DNA of 64,000 nucleotides from Ostrinia nubilalis (GCF_963855985.1 NC_087093.1:4595501-4659500), one strand, 5' to 3'. Numbered from the stretch's first letter, positions 44,060 to 57,328 are shown. The notes: a model not told the origin generated them from the letters alone. Translations and numbers: made by a program.

Positions 44060-44330
44060 TAACGCTCCGGCGCCGCGGGCCATCGCGCGGCGTCGTCGCG
44101 GCGTCGCGCGCGTCTCGGGTGAATATCAATAACCGTGGCCGAACTAGCGCCGCCTTAACACGTGCGATTGTTAACTTTGTAAATAACAATTATGTAGACA
44201 CACTAGGAGTATTGTAGAAGTCTCGCCGCTGCGCATCGTGGAGTCATTGCAAAATTTGTCATCATCATGGCGAAAGGAGAGCTAAGGATTCCTTCGTTTG
44301 GCTGTATTAGGAGCTCCATGGTACCTATCA
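44060..44330 (+). promoter_or_regulatory. CpG-rich island with a possible short first exon
   Basis: A GC-rich core (CTCCGGCGCCGCGGGCCATC, CGCGGCGTCGTCGCGGCGTC) stands out from AT-rich flanks. Downstream, ATG at 44268 opens MAKGELRIPSFGCIRSSM before a weak donor (ATG/GTACCT). It could be a promoter and first exon of a gene continuing beyond the window, but no further exon was found. Confidence 0.2.
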
Positions 44331-44339
44331 GAAGATACT

Positions 44340-46550
44340 AATGGCGTTTGTGACGGATATAGGTAGTTCTCAAATAAGTACCTACCTTTGTAACTGGAAC
44401 AGATAACACTCCCCTGGCTGGCTGTTCAAATACTTACAGTCACTCCAGAGTTTTCACACCAAGGCTGATCAAGTGACAGGGCTCGTTCCCACGGCAATTC
44501 AGTTTGCTGGATCCAGTAATGCAGGGTTCCGCAAATAGAACTGTCGTGTGAACACACTAATGTAAATAATTAGGTACAAGTGTTTTTGAAATTTGAATTT
44601 CAAATTCGAGCGGATTGGATTTTTGCGATTGCAGAGTCCCAATCGAGATGTTCATGTGAACGTTATTTGTTAAAACAGTAAAACACGTAGGTACCTAATG
44701 CTATTAAATGGAAACGTGAAAACACAGTTCCTGCAAAAAACGGGATGTCCCCATGGAAACGAGCCTTAAGAATGCGCAAATTCTACGCCAAATGTATCCA
44801 TGAGGTTTCGATATCCAGCTCTGTTTTTGGTACATTGATTTGATCCTACCGCGTCTGCCACTGCTGTGTCTATTGTTATGTCTAGAAGCATAATTCCTCG
44901 TTATTTACGAGCGCCAGACAACTGCGACTTAAGTGGATACATAATATTTATAAACGGTCCCGTATTCATTTTCTAAATCTTCAAGTTAGAATCGTATCTT
45001 AAAACTATTTTGATCCTCTTCAGCTGTCTTTTCAGGCATTTTTAATGCTCTACTTGCAAAGTTCTTTCAAAGCAAAACGGTCTAAGTACTTAAATGAGGA
45101 TTTACCTAGTTATGATGTAATAAAGGTCTTGGTAATTTATAAGTTAAATCAGGAACTTCCCTAACAATTGGATTGGAGGGAAGTCAATCCTTGACTTCGA
45201 ACTCATGTGCTTTTGTTCTGATTGATTTCGTTGTGGGTCTTATGACAATGTTACCTCTCCCTGGGATAAACTCGGTGGGCTTGTTTTTGTAGATCCATAG
45301 GAGTTGCTGCAGTAGGCTGAGCGGAAGGTAGTCCCACAAACTGTTAATCGCAGACTCCCAGTCTTCCTTCGCTGTGAGAGGTGTGAACTTAACTCGAATG
45401 TGATTATTTTGTGCATAATTAAGTAATCGATATTGCCTTACATAAATTACGTAGTCGCCACTTAGCCAGCGACAGGCGTGTATAATGTATTCCAGTAATA
45501 TAATATTCCAGGTTTGCCATAAACCATGTTATTTATCGGCGAGCATTCCAACTGTCAGAGCCGTGTAGAATCTGAATTAATGAAGGTTCATACGTAATAG
45601 ACAATTTAATTACTTTGCGATGTCATAGAAAGATAAAATTGTAATGGTTTGATTGACAATTAATGTTATAACTTTATAAATAAGGCTGTTGAGAGCAATT
45701 TGTCGATTAATTTACCCTGGAAATTTATGTAGACATGTTTAACTGCATGTATCTAAACGCCTTGGTACTTTATTAAAGGTTAATTGATCTCAACAGGGAA
45801 ATGATTGTAACAGTTCAGTTATTAACCACAGACCCAGAACGATGTTTGTCAATACATAGCTAGGAAATGCAAGTAGGAACGGAAAGACAAAACAAAACCA
45901 ATAATTTCCTGGTAGGACACACGAAAATTAACACATTCATAATCCATTGTACCCATTCATTATGATAAGAATCACGAACAAAAAAGTCCCCCAGCCAGCC
46001 CCCACTAAAGACTCAGCAATAAACGAATCCCACGCGAGTTCAGTTTTCGAGCTAATTTGCCGGTGTGAATATTTATGAGCGATGAAACTTATTTGACACG
46101 CCGCGATTTAGGGTGATATTGTCAGGTCTTTTCATGGTCACCGCGCGTTTTTGTTATGTATCTTTTGACCTGTTCTGAGGCTGTACCTACATAATTGTTT
46201 CAAAGGATTAAATGGTTTTCTTGAGGACATATTTGCTTCAAATCGTCAACTTGTTTCTTCATTGTGTTACCTAAATGTTGGAGAAGCATCCAATTTGGTT
46301 TTTATTTGCTGCCAAAATTTACTGGCTTTGACAACAACCTGAACATTTTCGTTTGTTGCAGTCTTGCTGAACTGAAAGAGCTTTTTACCAATATTTGGTA
46401 GGTAATTAAAAGTGTAATCTTAGATGACAGGTAGTTAGATTTTGGCCTGATCGGATGTAGAGCGCTTACGTCCCTTACATGGTTTTGGTGTGAAAACATA
46501 TCCTACCCTATATCCATCGCAATTTCCACCGATATTTCAGTTACTATAAT
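44340..46550. other. Intergenic or long-intron sequence, nothing recognised
   Basis: No coding exon, RNA gene or clear transposon end detected on either strand. Confidence 0.35.
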
Positions 46551-46559
46551 TAGGTATAC

Positions 46560-46700
46560 TTACTAAATAACTTGTATTTCATCCGCTGCTTCTTTTTAGC
46601 ATCAGCCGAATTACTTAGTCCCGGGGCGGTGGTAGAGCCAGCTACGAGTATATTTGGGACGTTTTTAAGTCCTCTGAAAAGGTTTTATACAAAGAGTTTC
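46560..46700 (+). repeat. Diverged LINE 3'-region repeat
   Basis: CTTGTATTTCATCCGCTGCT, TTTAGCATCAGCCGAATTAC and GGGACGTTTTTAAGTCC blocks resemble the 43640 repeat. No TTTGAC tail. Confidence 0.35.
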
Positions 46701-46929
46701 AATTGAATATATTTTGTTAATACGCGGTCGACGTGGGCTCCCTGCGCTCGGGCGGGGTGCGCTACATCGCGCTTGAAAAATTGCTTCATTGTTGATGTCT
46801 GCTGACAATGCGCATGTCTGACTGCATTACAATAATGTCCTGTTGACACAATGAGTTTTTACCTTGTTTATGTTCCTGACTTCATTTAGTAATGAGATAT
46901 TTTGAGGATGCATCGTTGATTTGATAAAT

Positions 46930-48770
46930 TGCGATACCGTTGTGTAGCCGAATGGTTCCGGCAAAGTAGAATTAATAGGACTCAACTATTCCCGTGGATG
47001 TATAAGAGGGAGAGGCAGAGTTGTACGGGAACATCAGGCCTTCTCATTAACCTGTATGGTCAATGTGGGGGTGTATGCCAAATCCTGCATTTGGCTCTGG
47101 TAAATTGGAGAATCGTGCCTGCAGTAGAGACTCAATGATCTGATGATGAAAGTTCTGTGACTAACTATAAAATATTGCGCGTTGAGCGGCACTTAAACAT
47201 AATTATAAGAGTACTAAGTAATGTGCAGTGTTTAATGCAAATAAATGTTATTATAAAGTTATTATCTACTAGTTTACTCTAGCGGTTGCAGGATTTAAAG
47301 TTTTAAACATTCTACAAACATTTACCTAGAGACGTGGATTTAAATAAATAAGTTTATGCGTATGAGTCAAGTAGGTATCAATGAAATGCGTACATTTGTA
47401 TGTTCAATTCTAAGAAAACATTTCTGTATTCTTTGTATCCAAGTACGTTGTATACATATGTAGGTTTTTCCAACTATTCCATACGACAACATCAAGCTGC
47501 GAACGGCGTGACCGATCACACGGTGCGTGCTTTCTCTATTTTTGCGCCGACCGCAGAATATCATCTCCGTCGGATAGCGTCGTTATGGATGGTCTTCGTA
47601 AGAGTGAACAATTCTCAAGGATTGGAAAATAACTCCATTTAAAATTAATCACACTGAAAAAACACAGCTTAAGGTAGGTATAACTTGTGTTCCGGCAGTC
47701 GATTCCACATTCGGCCTGATTATCACTTTTATCAGATGAGATGCAGGCAGACGTAGCAATGCACTCACATTATCTGTGATGCTAAGGGAGAAATAAGTAC
47801 TCATTTTAGTCACAATGGTAACTTATTTTCGGACTTTACTGCGGTACGCGTTATCGTATTTACAAGCACTTTAATGAAAGCTCATTACTAAGCATTTTTC
47901 TGTAAAACTTTGTGAAGTAAGAGAAAATTTAATGGAAGCGTACAATTTCTACGTAAACTGGCGCACAACGCGTTGCTACCATATCTGGAGTTACATCTAG
48001 CAAATTCAAAATTCTTAGTTTATTTTCAGAACTTTATAGCTGATAACTTGTTATTCGCGTCCAAAGCAGGAACAGCTGAGTAAGAGTCGCAAATACGATA
48101 GGAAAACTTAAAGCCGGTGTAATTTTGGCTCCGTCCCGCATGCGGTTGACACTTCCAATACCTATCACTGTCAGAACAGCGTATTATGGTTGCGGTGTGT
48201 ATGACGCACGGCGTACATTACAGACTCGAATGCACCGAGTTTTAGTGCCTAAAGTACTTTCGTGTGCAGCAATAAAATAAGAGCATCTACCTACCTTGTC
48301 TACCATGTGTTCTAAATAGTGTTTTTGAACTTTAAATAGTTAGTTTGGGTGTAATTGGGTGATATTACAGCAGCAAATAGACAATGTGAGCACTCGTTAT
48401 AGATTCGACTATACGATCGCTTCGCCGGTCATAAGTTAGGTCAGTATCGTAGGTTTACGCGTCTGAAATAAATAATTAGTTACTAAGTAATATTGTTCTG
48501 CAAAATATACCGTCAACGAGGTTGCTACATCATAAAATATGATTCAGAAAGACTGGATATTGTCTCTCGATGTTGATCTAGAAAATAAAAAGATGGAACT
48601 CTACTTTTACATATTACCCACCTACATACTTATTTTGACTTACTTATTACGGGTGCCACAAGCAAGTACCTATGCACCGCTTTAACCTACGATTTCGTAA
48701 ATGTAAGCATAATAAACCTTCGTACTGCGTCCGTCTCATGAGTTTAATAAGCTTATTAAGGTAGGCGCCT
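46930..48770. other. Intergenic sequence with old SINE debris
   Basis: 46940-47030 has a tRNA-like TAGCCGAATGG and a CCCGTGGATGTATAAGAGG block seen in lepidopteran retroelements. 47690-47745 (TGTTCCGGCAGTCGATTCCA, TTCGGCCTGATTATCACTTT) matches the 3' half of the SINE at 55620-55952. No coding exon. Confidence 0.4.
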
Positions 48771-48780
48771 AGGTCATAGC

Positions 48781-48850
48781 AGGCGCCACGCCGCTCCGAC
48801 ATCCCACGTGTCAAACGTCGGGGCCGCCAAATAGCTCTATAAAACTTACA
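48781..48850 (+). promoter_or_regulatory. CACGTG plus TATA promoter-like module 1
   Basis: A GC-rich stretch with CACGTG at 48805-48810 and TATAAAA at 48838-48844 on the plus strand. Same architecture as two modules at 49681-49985. No transcript evidence. Confidence 0.3.
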
Positions 48851-49294
48851 TCATAATTCGTAATGCACACACATTACATTCCGTATTTTGGAGGGAATGT
48901 GTGTGAAAGGTGGGAATTCCTCCACTCCAGTTATTTTAAAACATACGTGTCTTTGATTTGTATTGATTCAAAATTCAATAAATAACTAGTAGTTTTACTG
49001 AAGTTCTGAAGAACCTAGTAGGTTCGACTCCCGAAATTGCCAGTGTGATGAATAAATAGGTATAAAAATTTAAATAATTAGCTATGATTGAGTCAGGTAT
49101 TAATAATATGTTAAGCCATTCGTCGCGGTACGTGATCCGGTGGTAGAGTTGACGACACCTCAAGCTTGACACCGTATCATCTTATGCGAGTGCCAATAAG
49201 AACTACAATGTGTTGGCGATTGTACGATATTCGGGCAAGACAATTAGTGTTATTATAATGTATTTATTGCCATGCTCGTGAGCACACGGTATTA

Positions 49295-49680
49295 AGCCTT
49301 GTTCGCACTGATCGAGTAATTTAGTAGAGTAACTCGCCTTTAGTAACTGAACTACTGGCTGCTGATCAAAAAACCGTTCGCACTTTGGTCGAGTATAGTT
49401 TAGTTTACAAGTAATTAGTGGTTTTTGTACGAACTCGACTAAAACCACCGGTTCGGACTCGTTTACCCGAGGAGCGAGTGAGCAGGGACGCATGGTGGGG
49501 GTGTTTCTCACCTGTCAAAATAGAACAAAATGGATTGCCTCGACTGATCGATTTAGTAACCTCTCATTTCAGCCGAATGACGTCCACTGCTGGAAAAAGG
49601 CCTACTCGACTAAATTTTTGGTGTTCAGACACGTTTAGCTACTAAATTACTAGTCACTCGATTAGTGCGAACAGGCCTTT
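49295..49680. mobile_element. MITE with AAGCCTTGTTCGCACTGATC ends, hit by a LINE tail
   Basis: AAGCCTTGTTCGCACTGATC at the left and the matching GATTAGTGCGAACAGGCCTT at the right. Internally, CAGCCGAATGACGTCCACTG at about 49570-49600 is a LINE 3' tail inserted later. Confidence 0.65.
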
Positions 49681-49985
49681 AGAGTGGGTCATCGGAGGCA
49701 CCGGCCCACGTGACGTGCGCGGGCGCCCGTGCGCGCTAAATACCGCGCTACTATAAAATTCGGTTTAACTTTAAACAAAAACCTCTAATAATTACTTGTT
49801 GTAAACTGTACTCGACCAAAGTGTGAACGATTTTTTGGTCAGTAGCGATTGCTTTACCAAATGACTAGTGCGAACAGGCCTTTAGAGTGGGTCATCGCAG
49901 GCGCCGCCCACGTGACGTGCGCGGGCGCCGGTGCGCGCTAAAATACCGCGCCACTATAAAACTCGGTTTAATGCCGCCGTAAATC
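49681..49985 (+). promoter_or_regulatory. Two tandem CACGTG-TATA promoter-like modules separated by MITE sequence
   Basis: A segment of about 100 bases occurs twice: AGTGGGTCATCG, GCCCACGTGACGTGCGCGGG, GTGCGCGCTAAA, ACCGCG, ACTATAAAA, TCGGTTTA. CACGTG is at 49707-49712 and 49909-49914; TATAAAA at 49752-49758 and 49955-49961. Between them (49776-49882) lies a partial copy of the MITE at 49295, so the duplicated unit includes a MITE end. It looks like a duplicated TATA promoter; the gene it would drive is not visible in the window. Confidence 0.4.
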
Positions 49986-50204
49986 GTGCATCGACGAGTT
50001 TTAGATCGTAGCTCCTGGGTTTGTCGGATGGTGTAAATGCAGTTTTACGGCGAGCGCCGGCAATTTGGTTTTTATTGGATAAAGATGGGGCCTTTGTTTT
50101 GATTTTTAACGTAAAATATGTAATGTTGTAATCGATGGGAACATGCTTTTAGATTATGCTGTTGTTTGGATAAAAAACTCATAAAACTCATTTATTTCTG
50201 TAAA

Positions 50205-50310
50205 TAGGCTTAAAAAAAGCACTTTTACATGTCCCAGTATTAACCCTACCACTGCTTCAGGACAATAAATGGGCCAGTGCTGTGAAGAAGCAGCGCAAGA
50301 AAAGAACGAA
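50205..50310 (-). repeat. LINE 3'-region repeat, reverse copy
   Basis: CCCTACCACTGCTTCAGGAC and CCAGTGCTGTGAAGAAGCAG match the complement of the 43640/18070 repeat. Confidence 0.45.
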
Positions 50311-50319
50311 AACAAAAGT

Positions 50320-52440
50320 TAAATAAAATTGTTGGAAAACTATTAAATAGGACAGTCATATTGTCATGTTACCCTCTTCTTCAAGCAACATATTCTTAAG
50401 TGGAATTGCTAATCGAACTCATTTCGTGAAGATGAAAGGCTACATTATCTCAAATCTTGCAATAAAAACATTCGACGTTACCTACAATAGAAGAAAGTTT
50501 AAGCTAGGTTGTAAGATGTTTTCAAGCTAAAGTTAAAATCCTGAATCATTGCCTGCGTTAAAATTTCATTCATAATTCAATGTTATAAAACCTATAAATC
50601 CTGAAACTTTCACGAACGGATTACTCGACTAATCGGCCGACCGATCCGAAGATATCCCAGTTCGGCAAATCAGTCTGGTCTTCCACAGGGAACGCGCGTG
50701 TTCCCACTTTTGTAAAGATGATAAAACTTTTTGTGATGTTACTAAGTTAAACAACTTGTATTTTGTGATATATTGGTGAACAATTGAGTTTGAACGTTGT
50801 TGTGAATGTGATGCTGGTTGGATGGGATGTTTAGTGAAGGTACGTGTTGTTTGAAGAAAATGATTTTCTATGTAGTTATAACAACAATAGTTCAGAAGTA
50901 AGTAGTAAGAGTTAATAGACACTTGTAAAATATGAAAAATGATTGAAATATACAAGTGCAATTTTCACGCACTATCGCTACATTTTTGAAGTTTCGATAG
51001 TGCCTTATAACATGTAATCGCAAAAACAAAATGCCAGTAAAACACCAAAATAAACATAAGCAAACACATAACTAAAACCTACCCTAAGTCTTGAATATTT
51101 TACTAAGTCTTGAAAACCTAACTAAGTAAAATCTTTGGCAATAAGTAACTTTATGATTTTTTATATTACAAAGTTTACTTGATAGAAGCTCTTATTCCTC
51201 AATTAATTTATTCAATTGCATATCTAACCGACCGGCACATAATAATATTTACGTAGAATCTAACTTTGACACTTTGTGAACATTCGGCTGGAACTGAGAA
51301 GTGGGTGTAGAATCTCAGTCACCTTTGCTGATTGATAGTGACATTATAGTATCGCATTGCTCTTCACAATGTACAATGTACACACGGCAGCATATTAGAC
51401 TACCCATTTTTTGCAAATTCGTTCCAATTACAACCGTATAAGACCCTTCAGTGTTCACTATGACGTGCCATCGTGTTCAAATCTACTAGCTACACACACA
51501 TTGTGAGAGTCCCGATATTATTTGAACTAATGCTCGAAATCTGTCTGATTGAGGTGTCTATAAATATTTATCCTCCTAACGATCGACAGTGAGCTAAATT
51601 CAATCGCGTAGATTACTGACGTTTAGGCTGCAAACACACGGAAAAGCGGACTTCAGTGATGATAACATTTTGCAAGGAAGAAATGTAGACAGTGTCCTCA
51701 TAATGAAAATCATTTTAATCCACTATCTTCTCTCATTATAATAAAACACTGGTTTAAAAATACGGTTTCCTATTTTTTTTAAAGAAATGGTTAAAAAGCT
51801 TTATACCTACTTACCTTTAAGTATAATGAGAGCTTAGCCTTAGACTTACAAACAAATATTTCTTTTAATATCAATCTAATTTAATCTAATTTTCAATCTA
51901 AGTACTGATTTTCAGAAATAAAATGCCATTTACCAGGTAGACTACCGAATTTTCTATTATGCACTGCTCGACCATATGCTATACTTGATAGAGAAAGTTT
52001 CGTGCTTAGGTAAGTAACTATAGTCAAATCCTAGGTACAGATAAAACTTATATCAGCTTAAACATTCATAGCATAAAAATTAAAATAACTATTTATTAGC
52101 AAGCTATAAATAAGCTGCCGTCAATAATTTAGAATTGAATGTCAAGCTTTGCCTCCGTGATTAAACATGTAGAGTTCTCCAATTGTAGAGTTGGCCGCCT
52201 TCCAGCGCACGGTTTATGCGTCTAGATCGCGAGTTTGTTTGGGCCAAATAGCCCTATTTGGGATTACATTTTGTTGGTTTTTAGTACGGTAGACTTAAAA
52301 ACACCCGCCAAATGTGAGTTGTATCTTCCTATCCAAAGAGCAATCCGTACGTGATATACCCTACATTATTTACGAGTAATATGTGTGTGCTAAAATTAAG
52401 CGGAATCACAGTAAACACCTAAAAAGTAAATTTTAGAAAA
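50320..52440. other. Intergenic, nothing recognised
   Basis: AT-rich without supported exons, RNA genes or transposon ends. Confidence 0.35.
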
Positions 52441-52445
52441 ATATT

Positions 52446-52848
52446 ACCCGGCGAACTTTGTTCCGCCTTAATGGCAATAAATAAGCAGACTTTTTTTTTT
52501 AAATTTCGAACGGGATAAAAAGTATCCTATGTCCTTCTCCTGGCTCTAAACTACCTCCCTGACAATTTTCAGCTAAATCGGTTCAGCCGTTCTTGAGTTA
52601 TAAGTGGAGTAACTAACACGACTTTCTTTTATATTGTACTAGCTGACCCGGCGAACTTTGTTCCGCCTTAATGGCAATAAATAAGCAGACTTTTTTTTTA
52701 TTTTGACGGGATAAAAAGTATCCTATGTCCTTCTCCTGGCTCTAAACTACCTCCCTGACAATTTTCAGCTAAATCGGTTCAGCCGTTCTTGAGTTATAAG
52801 TGGAGTAACTAACACGACTTTCTTTTATATAATAATATAGATTACTGT
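52446..52848 (+). repeat. Two tandem copies of a CTAGCTGACCCGGCGAACTT repeat
   Basis: Units at about 52446-52638 and 52639-52848 share GGCGAACTTTGTTCCGCCTT, GGGATAAAAAGTATCCTATG and AATCGGTTCAGCCGTTCTTG with almost no differences. The second ends ATATAATAATATAGATTA. Such CTAGCTGACCCGGC repeats are common in Lepidoptera. The near-identity suggests recent duplication. Confidence 0.75.
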
Positions 52849-53472
52849 TTTCCCGCAAACGTTCGGCAAGATTGATTATCCGGTTTTTCAAAACTTCGGG
52901 TATAAATTTTGAGTTACAAATATTATCATGGTGCCATTGTGTCGTCAATACAAAAACATTTAAATCTGGACTGCGTAAAATCAAACTATGAAATAAATTT
53001 TTCATTGATGAAAATAAGTATAACCTTGCCTAAAATTGGTTTCAAATAATAGCCATCTTTCTAAAGCAGCCTCTAATGCAGTATTTTTTCCAGGCTAGTT
53101 CAACTTTTCAGCTTTCAGTTAAAACACAAATTAGAAAAGAGAACAAACCTATTGTGTTATTTATTCAGTTCAGGATACAAACGGGAAATAAATGAACGTG
53201 ATTTATGTAAATCTAGTTGACCTCTACGTCTCCGATTACCTAACGGCCTAAGCCCAGAGACATAAGTGGTTAAATAAATGTCTGTTTATGGTAGACAATG
53301 TAAAACAATAGACTGTCACTCGCTTCGTTTGTTTCCGACTGCAAGATGGACTGCGGTGCTTTATCATTGTTTCTTTGATTCATGCGAATTGTTTTTCTGA
53401 GTGGCTCTGATAACTGGCCAATAGACAGATTTTGCAATAAAGCTAGGTAATAAGAAGGTTTACTACTTTTGT

Positions 53473-53545
53473 TCGTTAGTTCGTTTCAGCCGAAAGACGT
53501 CCACTGCTGGACAAAGGCCTCCCCCAAGGATTTCCACAAAGGCCT
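53473..53545 (-). mobile_element. LINE 3' tail fragment
   Basis: GTTCGTTTCAGCCGAAAGAC, CACTGCTGGACAAAGGCCTC and AAGGATTTCCACAAAGGCCT match the tail at 21845-21915 closely. Confidence 0.65.
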
Positions 53546-53549
53546 TTAC

Positions 53550-55600
53550 TAATTTACTTAATTTTATTCTAATCGTAGGTTTAGAGGTCCAAGCTTTGAT
53601 GTCTCATGATTTTATTTGCCATAGCCGCGTTTGACATGGTTCTACCAGGCCAATTGCTTAATGTGCCTTTGCTTAATGATAAATTGTGTCCTATAAATCA
53701 CGAAAATGTTTACCTTTGACATCCTTCCGTGACGTCTATACTTACATACATTACATTATTGGAGAGTTGTTCTCCGTGCTTGAGCTTCTTCGTGACATCC
53801 ATAGTACCTATCTAATATAATATTATGGTTAATGAGTTGTTTTCTCGACTGTGAGATAGATAGATAGGTTATTTTTAATTTTCATAGGCTTTATCTAAAA
53901 GGTTTGTGGTAGTTTTCATTTGGCAAGAAGACAAGACCAGATTAAAAAATCTTAATTGTAAGTTAACAGAATTGATTTCATGCTTCGAAGACCACTTTAA
54001 CCCGTCTCGTCCAAACTAGTCATTTCAGACGTCTACGGCGGCGCATAAAGTCTCAAATCAGTGGCTATTGATTATTAAGTGCTAGTTAACGAGAACCCCG
54101 ATCCATATAATAAGGTGAACATTTTAATATGAAACTATGCATTCATTGATACGCTAAGTAAGCTGATACTGCTTTAGCTTGGTAGAGCGCAGTAGGTCCA
54201 CTACCCGGTTAAATTAGAAATAATGTTTTTGCTCATGTAAAAACATAGCTTTTCCGACCTTACGAACTTGAGAGCAGAATGCTGCGAATTCGGTGCTATT
54301 AAAGAAGTAATTAACTTCGAATGTGCTAACATTAAAGTTTCATTTAGCGATTCGCGGTTACGGCTTTATAAATGGTTCCAGTGACAAGTGACCACAAAAC
54401 GTTAAATCCAACCAATAAATCTAATCGTGGCGGCTAGGTCCTGGTACTCATGGAAGATTGTAATCAAAATTCATGTTATAAATAGGTAATTTATCTGGAA
54501 CCTATTATTTATTTAGGGATACTTTCAATAAATAAGTTTAAACCCATAGTGCTAAGTACGGTGGTCCAGCAATAAGAACCTTTGTATACCAACATGGAGC
54601 AATAATTTCAATTTGAAAAAAATATTAAATGTGGACCAGTATTAGTGTTTCTACTGACCCTTCATACATTAGCAGCAATAATACGAGTGTTTACGTGGTG
54701 CATTGTCGGGAATAGACTGGCGACGTCTGGACTGCAGAACTCGTTGCAATTATTTTACAAGCTAGTTATGAAAATTTGCCTACTGGATTGAATGGTTTAA
54801 CGGACCGTTTAAAGGTCAGTTGTAAAGTTCTGCAAGGCTTAAGTGGTTTAAATTGTTCTTAAAAGAGTAAATAGTGGTTGGAATTCTGTTTTTTCAGTAA
54901 ATAGAGGTGGGAAGTCTGTTTTTTCCGACTTTCGACTTTTATTATAACAATCGTAACGTCAATTGAATGAAAATAGAGCTTCGAGCTTTTTCCAAAAAGC
55001 TCTAACTATTGTTAGTTCTTATATAATATTAGATAAATTAAGGACTATTCAATTATTCATTGCTTGTGTTTGCTGCTTTACAATAAGAATTTAGTACCTT
55101 GCGCCTTTTTAAAAAATGTTTAGATACTCGTAAATCAATAAAAAATGTATGTAATTAACGTATTATACTATAAATTAACAATACAACAGAAAAGAGCATG
55201 CCTTTTAATGATTTTTTTTTCGCAAAATGTAATTTTATCGTAACTAGAGTTTTCGTTGTCAATTTATGACTCAATAAATGCAGCCAGAATGACGTTCCGG
55301 TTATGCAACTGTGTTGCTATTATAACAAGCATTTGGTATGTTAACTGCACAGAAATTATCGCGCAGTCTGTGCTAACACAATAAATTAATTATGAAGCCT
55401 CATTTGCCAATATTTATTTGGACAACAGCTGGCGACGCGGCGCCTCTACAATTGAATTGGTGTTAGTAAGACCATTGCAGTAGAACTACCTGAAATAATT
55501 TTGTGAATTATTTCAAGTTATCGATGTTATGTATTATTAGTAGTAGTAAATTGTACTTACCCAAAAAATTGTACCTACTACCTAAAATCGTAGAAAGCGC
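53550..55600. other. Intergenic, nothing recognised
   Basis: AT-rich, no supported coding exon or element end. Confidence 0.35.
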
Positions 55601-55619
55601 AAGACACATTAATATTATC

Positions 55620-55952
55620 CGCCTCTGTGGTCTAGTGGTAAGACCACCTGCTTCAGACGCAGAGGTCCCGGGTTCGATTCCCAGTGGGGGCAGATTTTTC
55701 TGTTCGGTTTGGTTGGTGGTAGGGCTTGTTCTAAGTCCGCCTGGCTAGCTACCACCATCTTACCTAAGTGTGTCGCCATAACAACAATGTTAACAGCATT
55801 GTTGTGTTCCGGCAGTTAGAGGTAAGATAGCCAGTTCCTCCGTGGTTGAGGATTCCGGGTGAAGCTCGCTTCCACCTTCGGCCTGATCGTCACTTACCAT
55901 CAGGTGAGATACAGGCCAAGAGCTTCCTCGTTGTGGATAAAAAAAAAAAAAA
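55620..55952 (+). mobile_element. Full-length tRNA-derived SINE with poly(A) tail
   Basis: The head has a box A (TGGTCTAGTGG), an anticodon-like arm and a T arm with box B (GGTTCGATTCC). The body includes GTTGTGTTCCGGCAGTTAGA and TTCGGCCTGATCGTCACTTA, and ends in a pure A run (about 55939-55952). The acceptor stem is weak (GCCTCTG against TGGGGGC), so it is a SINE, not a tRNA gene. A 3' fragment of the family is at 47690. Confidence 0.8.
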
Positions 55953-55959
55953 CAGTCAA

Positions 55960-56515
55960 CTCAACATAACAGTTCTTTAAAATTAGGCCAGTTTTCTTGA
56001 TGTGTTTGATTTTAATGTATGATTTTACAATAGCCTGAATTTTCAAGACAAGTAACACAGTTATCAGAAACCAGACTGACCGTTGGTTCTATTCTTGTAT
56101 TGGCATCTTGGCATCAAATGTTTTGTGGTTTCATACCTTTAGCAGGCCTACTGTATAGCCTTTCGTATCTGTTATATCAGCGGCGCCACCTAGCGCAGTT
56201 TTGATAAGTTATCTTTACGCCGTAACATTACCAGTCTATTTGTAATATCTCCCGTTGGCGCCGGGTCCAATAACAGATTTTATGGTACTTGATGTATTAT
56301 TAGTAATAACGCACTCTCATTTCAATAAACACACTAATTAGTTGAATGAGCGTTATCTCTAGGCATGAAATCACGGTCTAAACGATTTCGCCTTGGTATT
56401 TGTAGCATATTTATTGACATCTTTATTGTACGGGGTCGTGGAGTCGCTGTAAATTGTGAATGCACTCGTGGAAATGTATTTGCTTGGTTTTCATGTAACA
56501 GCGAGCAAGCATACA
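55960..56515. other. Intergenic, nothing recognised
   Basis: No exon or element end detected. Confidence 0.35.
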
Positions 56516-56519
56516 TTTA

Positions 56520-56654
56520 GGCCTGGTTTCCACCAAGACGGAGCAGAGCGGAGCGGAGAAGAGTTTTGAATAACCAATCAGATTTAATTAAATTATTTCC
56601 ACTTCTTTCCGCTCCGCTCTGATCCGCTTCGCTCCGCCTTGGTGGAAACTGGGC
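56520..56654. mobile_element. 135-bp MITE with GGCCTGGTTTCCACCAAG ends and TTA duplication
   Basis: GGCCTGGTTTCCACCAAGAC and the complement GCCTTGGTGGAAACTGGGC, TTA at 56517-56519 and 56655-56657. The arms contain GCGGAGCGGA / TCCGCTCCGC. PIF/Harbinger-like. Confidence 0.82.
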
Positions 56655-57328
56655 TTAAGTTATTTTTCTTCGATTGTCGAATTTTCAGGCGTTGCCTATT
56701 GTAGAGTGCCTTATTTATTTTCCATTATGCTTCATTCATTCTATCAGAATAATTGCTACTCATGTTTAAAGGTCAGCTCTTGTAGGTGGATAGATTTTGT
56801 ATCTCTTTAGAGCTTCTTTTGTCTACCTTCAAGAGCTGACGTACACTTAAACGTCTTTATTTACTAAACTTATGTTATTTGAAGTCTGAAATTTATGAAT
56901 TGATGTTATATAAATGTAAAAAGAATTATGGTACATGGTGGTTCATGGTACATACACATCATGTTCTTTCCATCATCAGAACCAGGACAAGCGTATATGA
57001 CGAATCAGCCGTTATGTTAGGATGCGTAATGCTTACTCGTGCTTGTGTAAATATTGTCACTTTGGGAAAATACTGAGTATTTTGGCATTTTAAATAAGTG
57101 AGTATTATGTATATTTAATTAATTACATCATCATTAAAATTAAAAATAAGAACATGGCGAATTGACGACCTACTTGTGTCTTATAAATATTCTACGTTTT
57201 ATGGGAATTTCCTGGTTAAATACGTAGGTAAATTACTTATAATAAATACATATTTAAGACACATATTTATTATAAGTAATTTTTGCAGTTTAATTTTTAA
57301 GTAATTTTAAGTTTATTATGAGGTAGGT

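Noticed and set aside
50629..50961. 110-codon minus-strand frame
   Set aside because: No recognised domain, AT-biased composition and no splice context; treated as chance.
55621..55692. Functional tRNA gene
   Set aside because: A and B boxes are present, but the acceptor stem pairs poorly and the sequence continues into a SINE body with poly(A).
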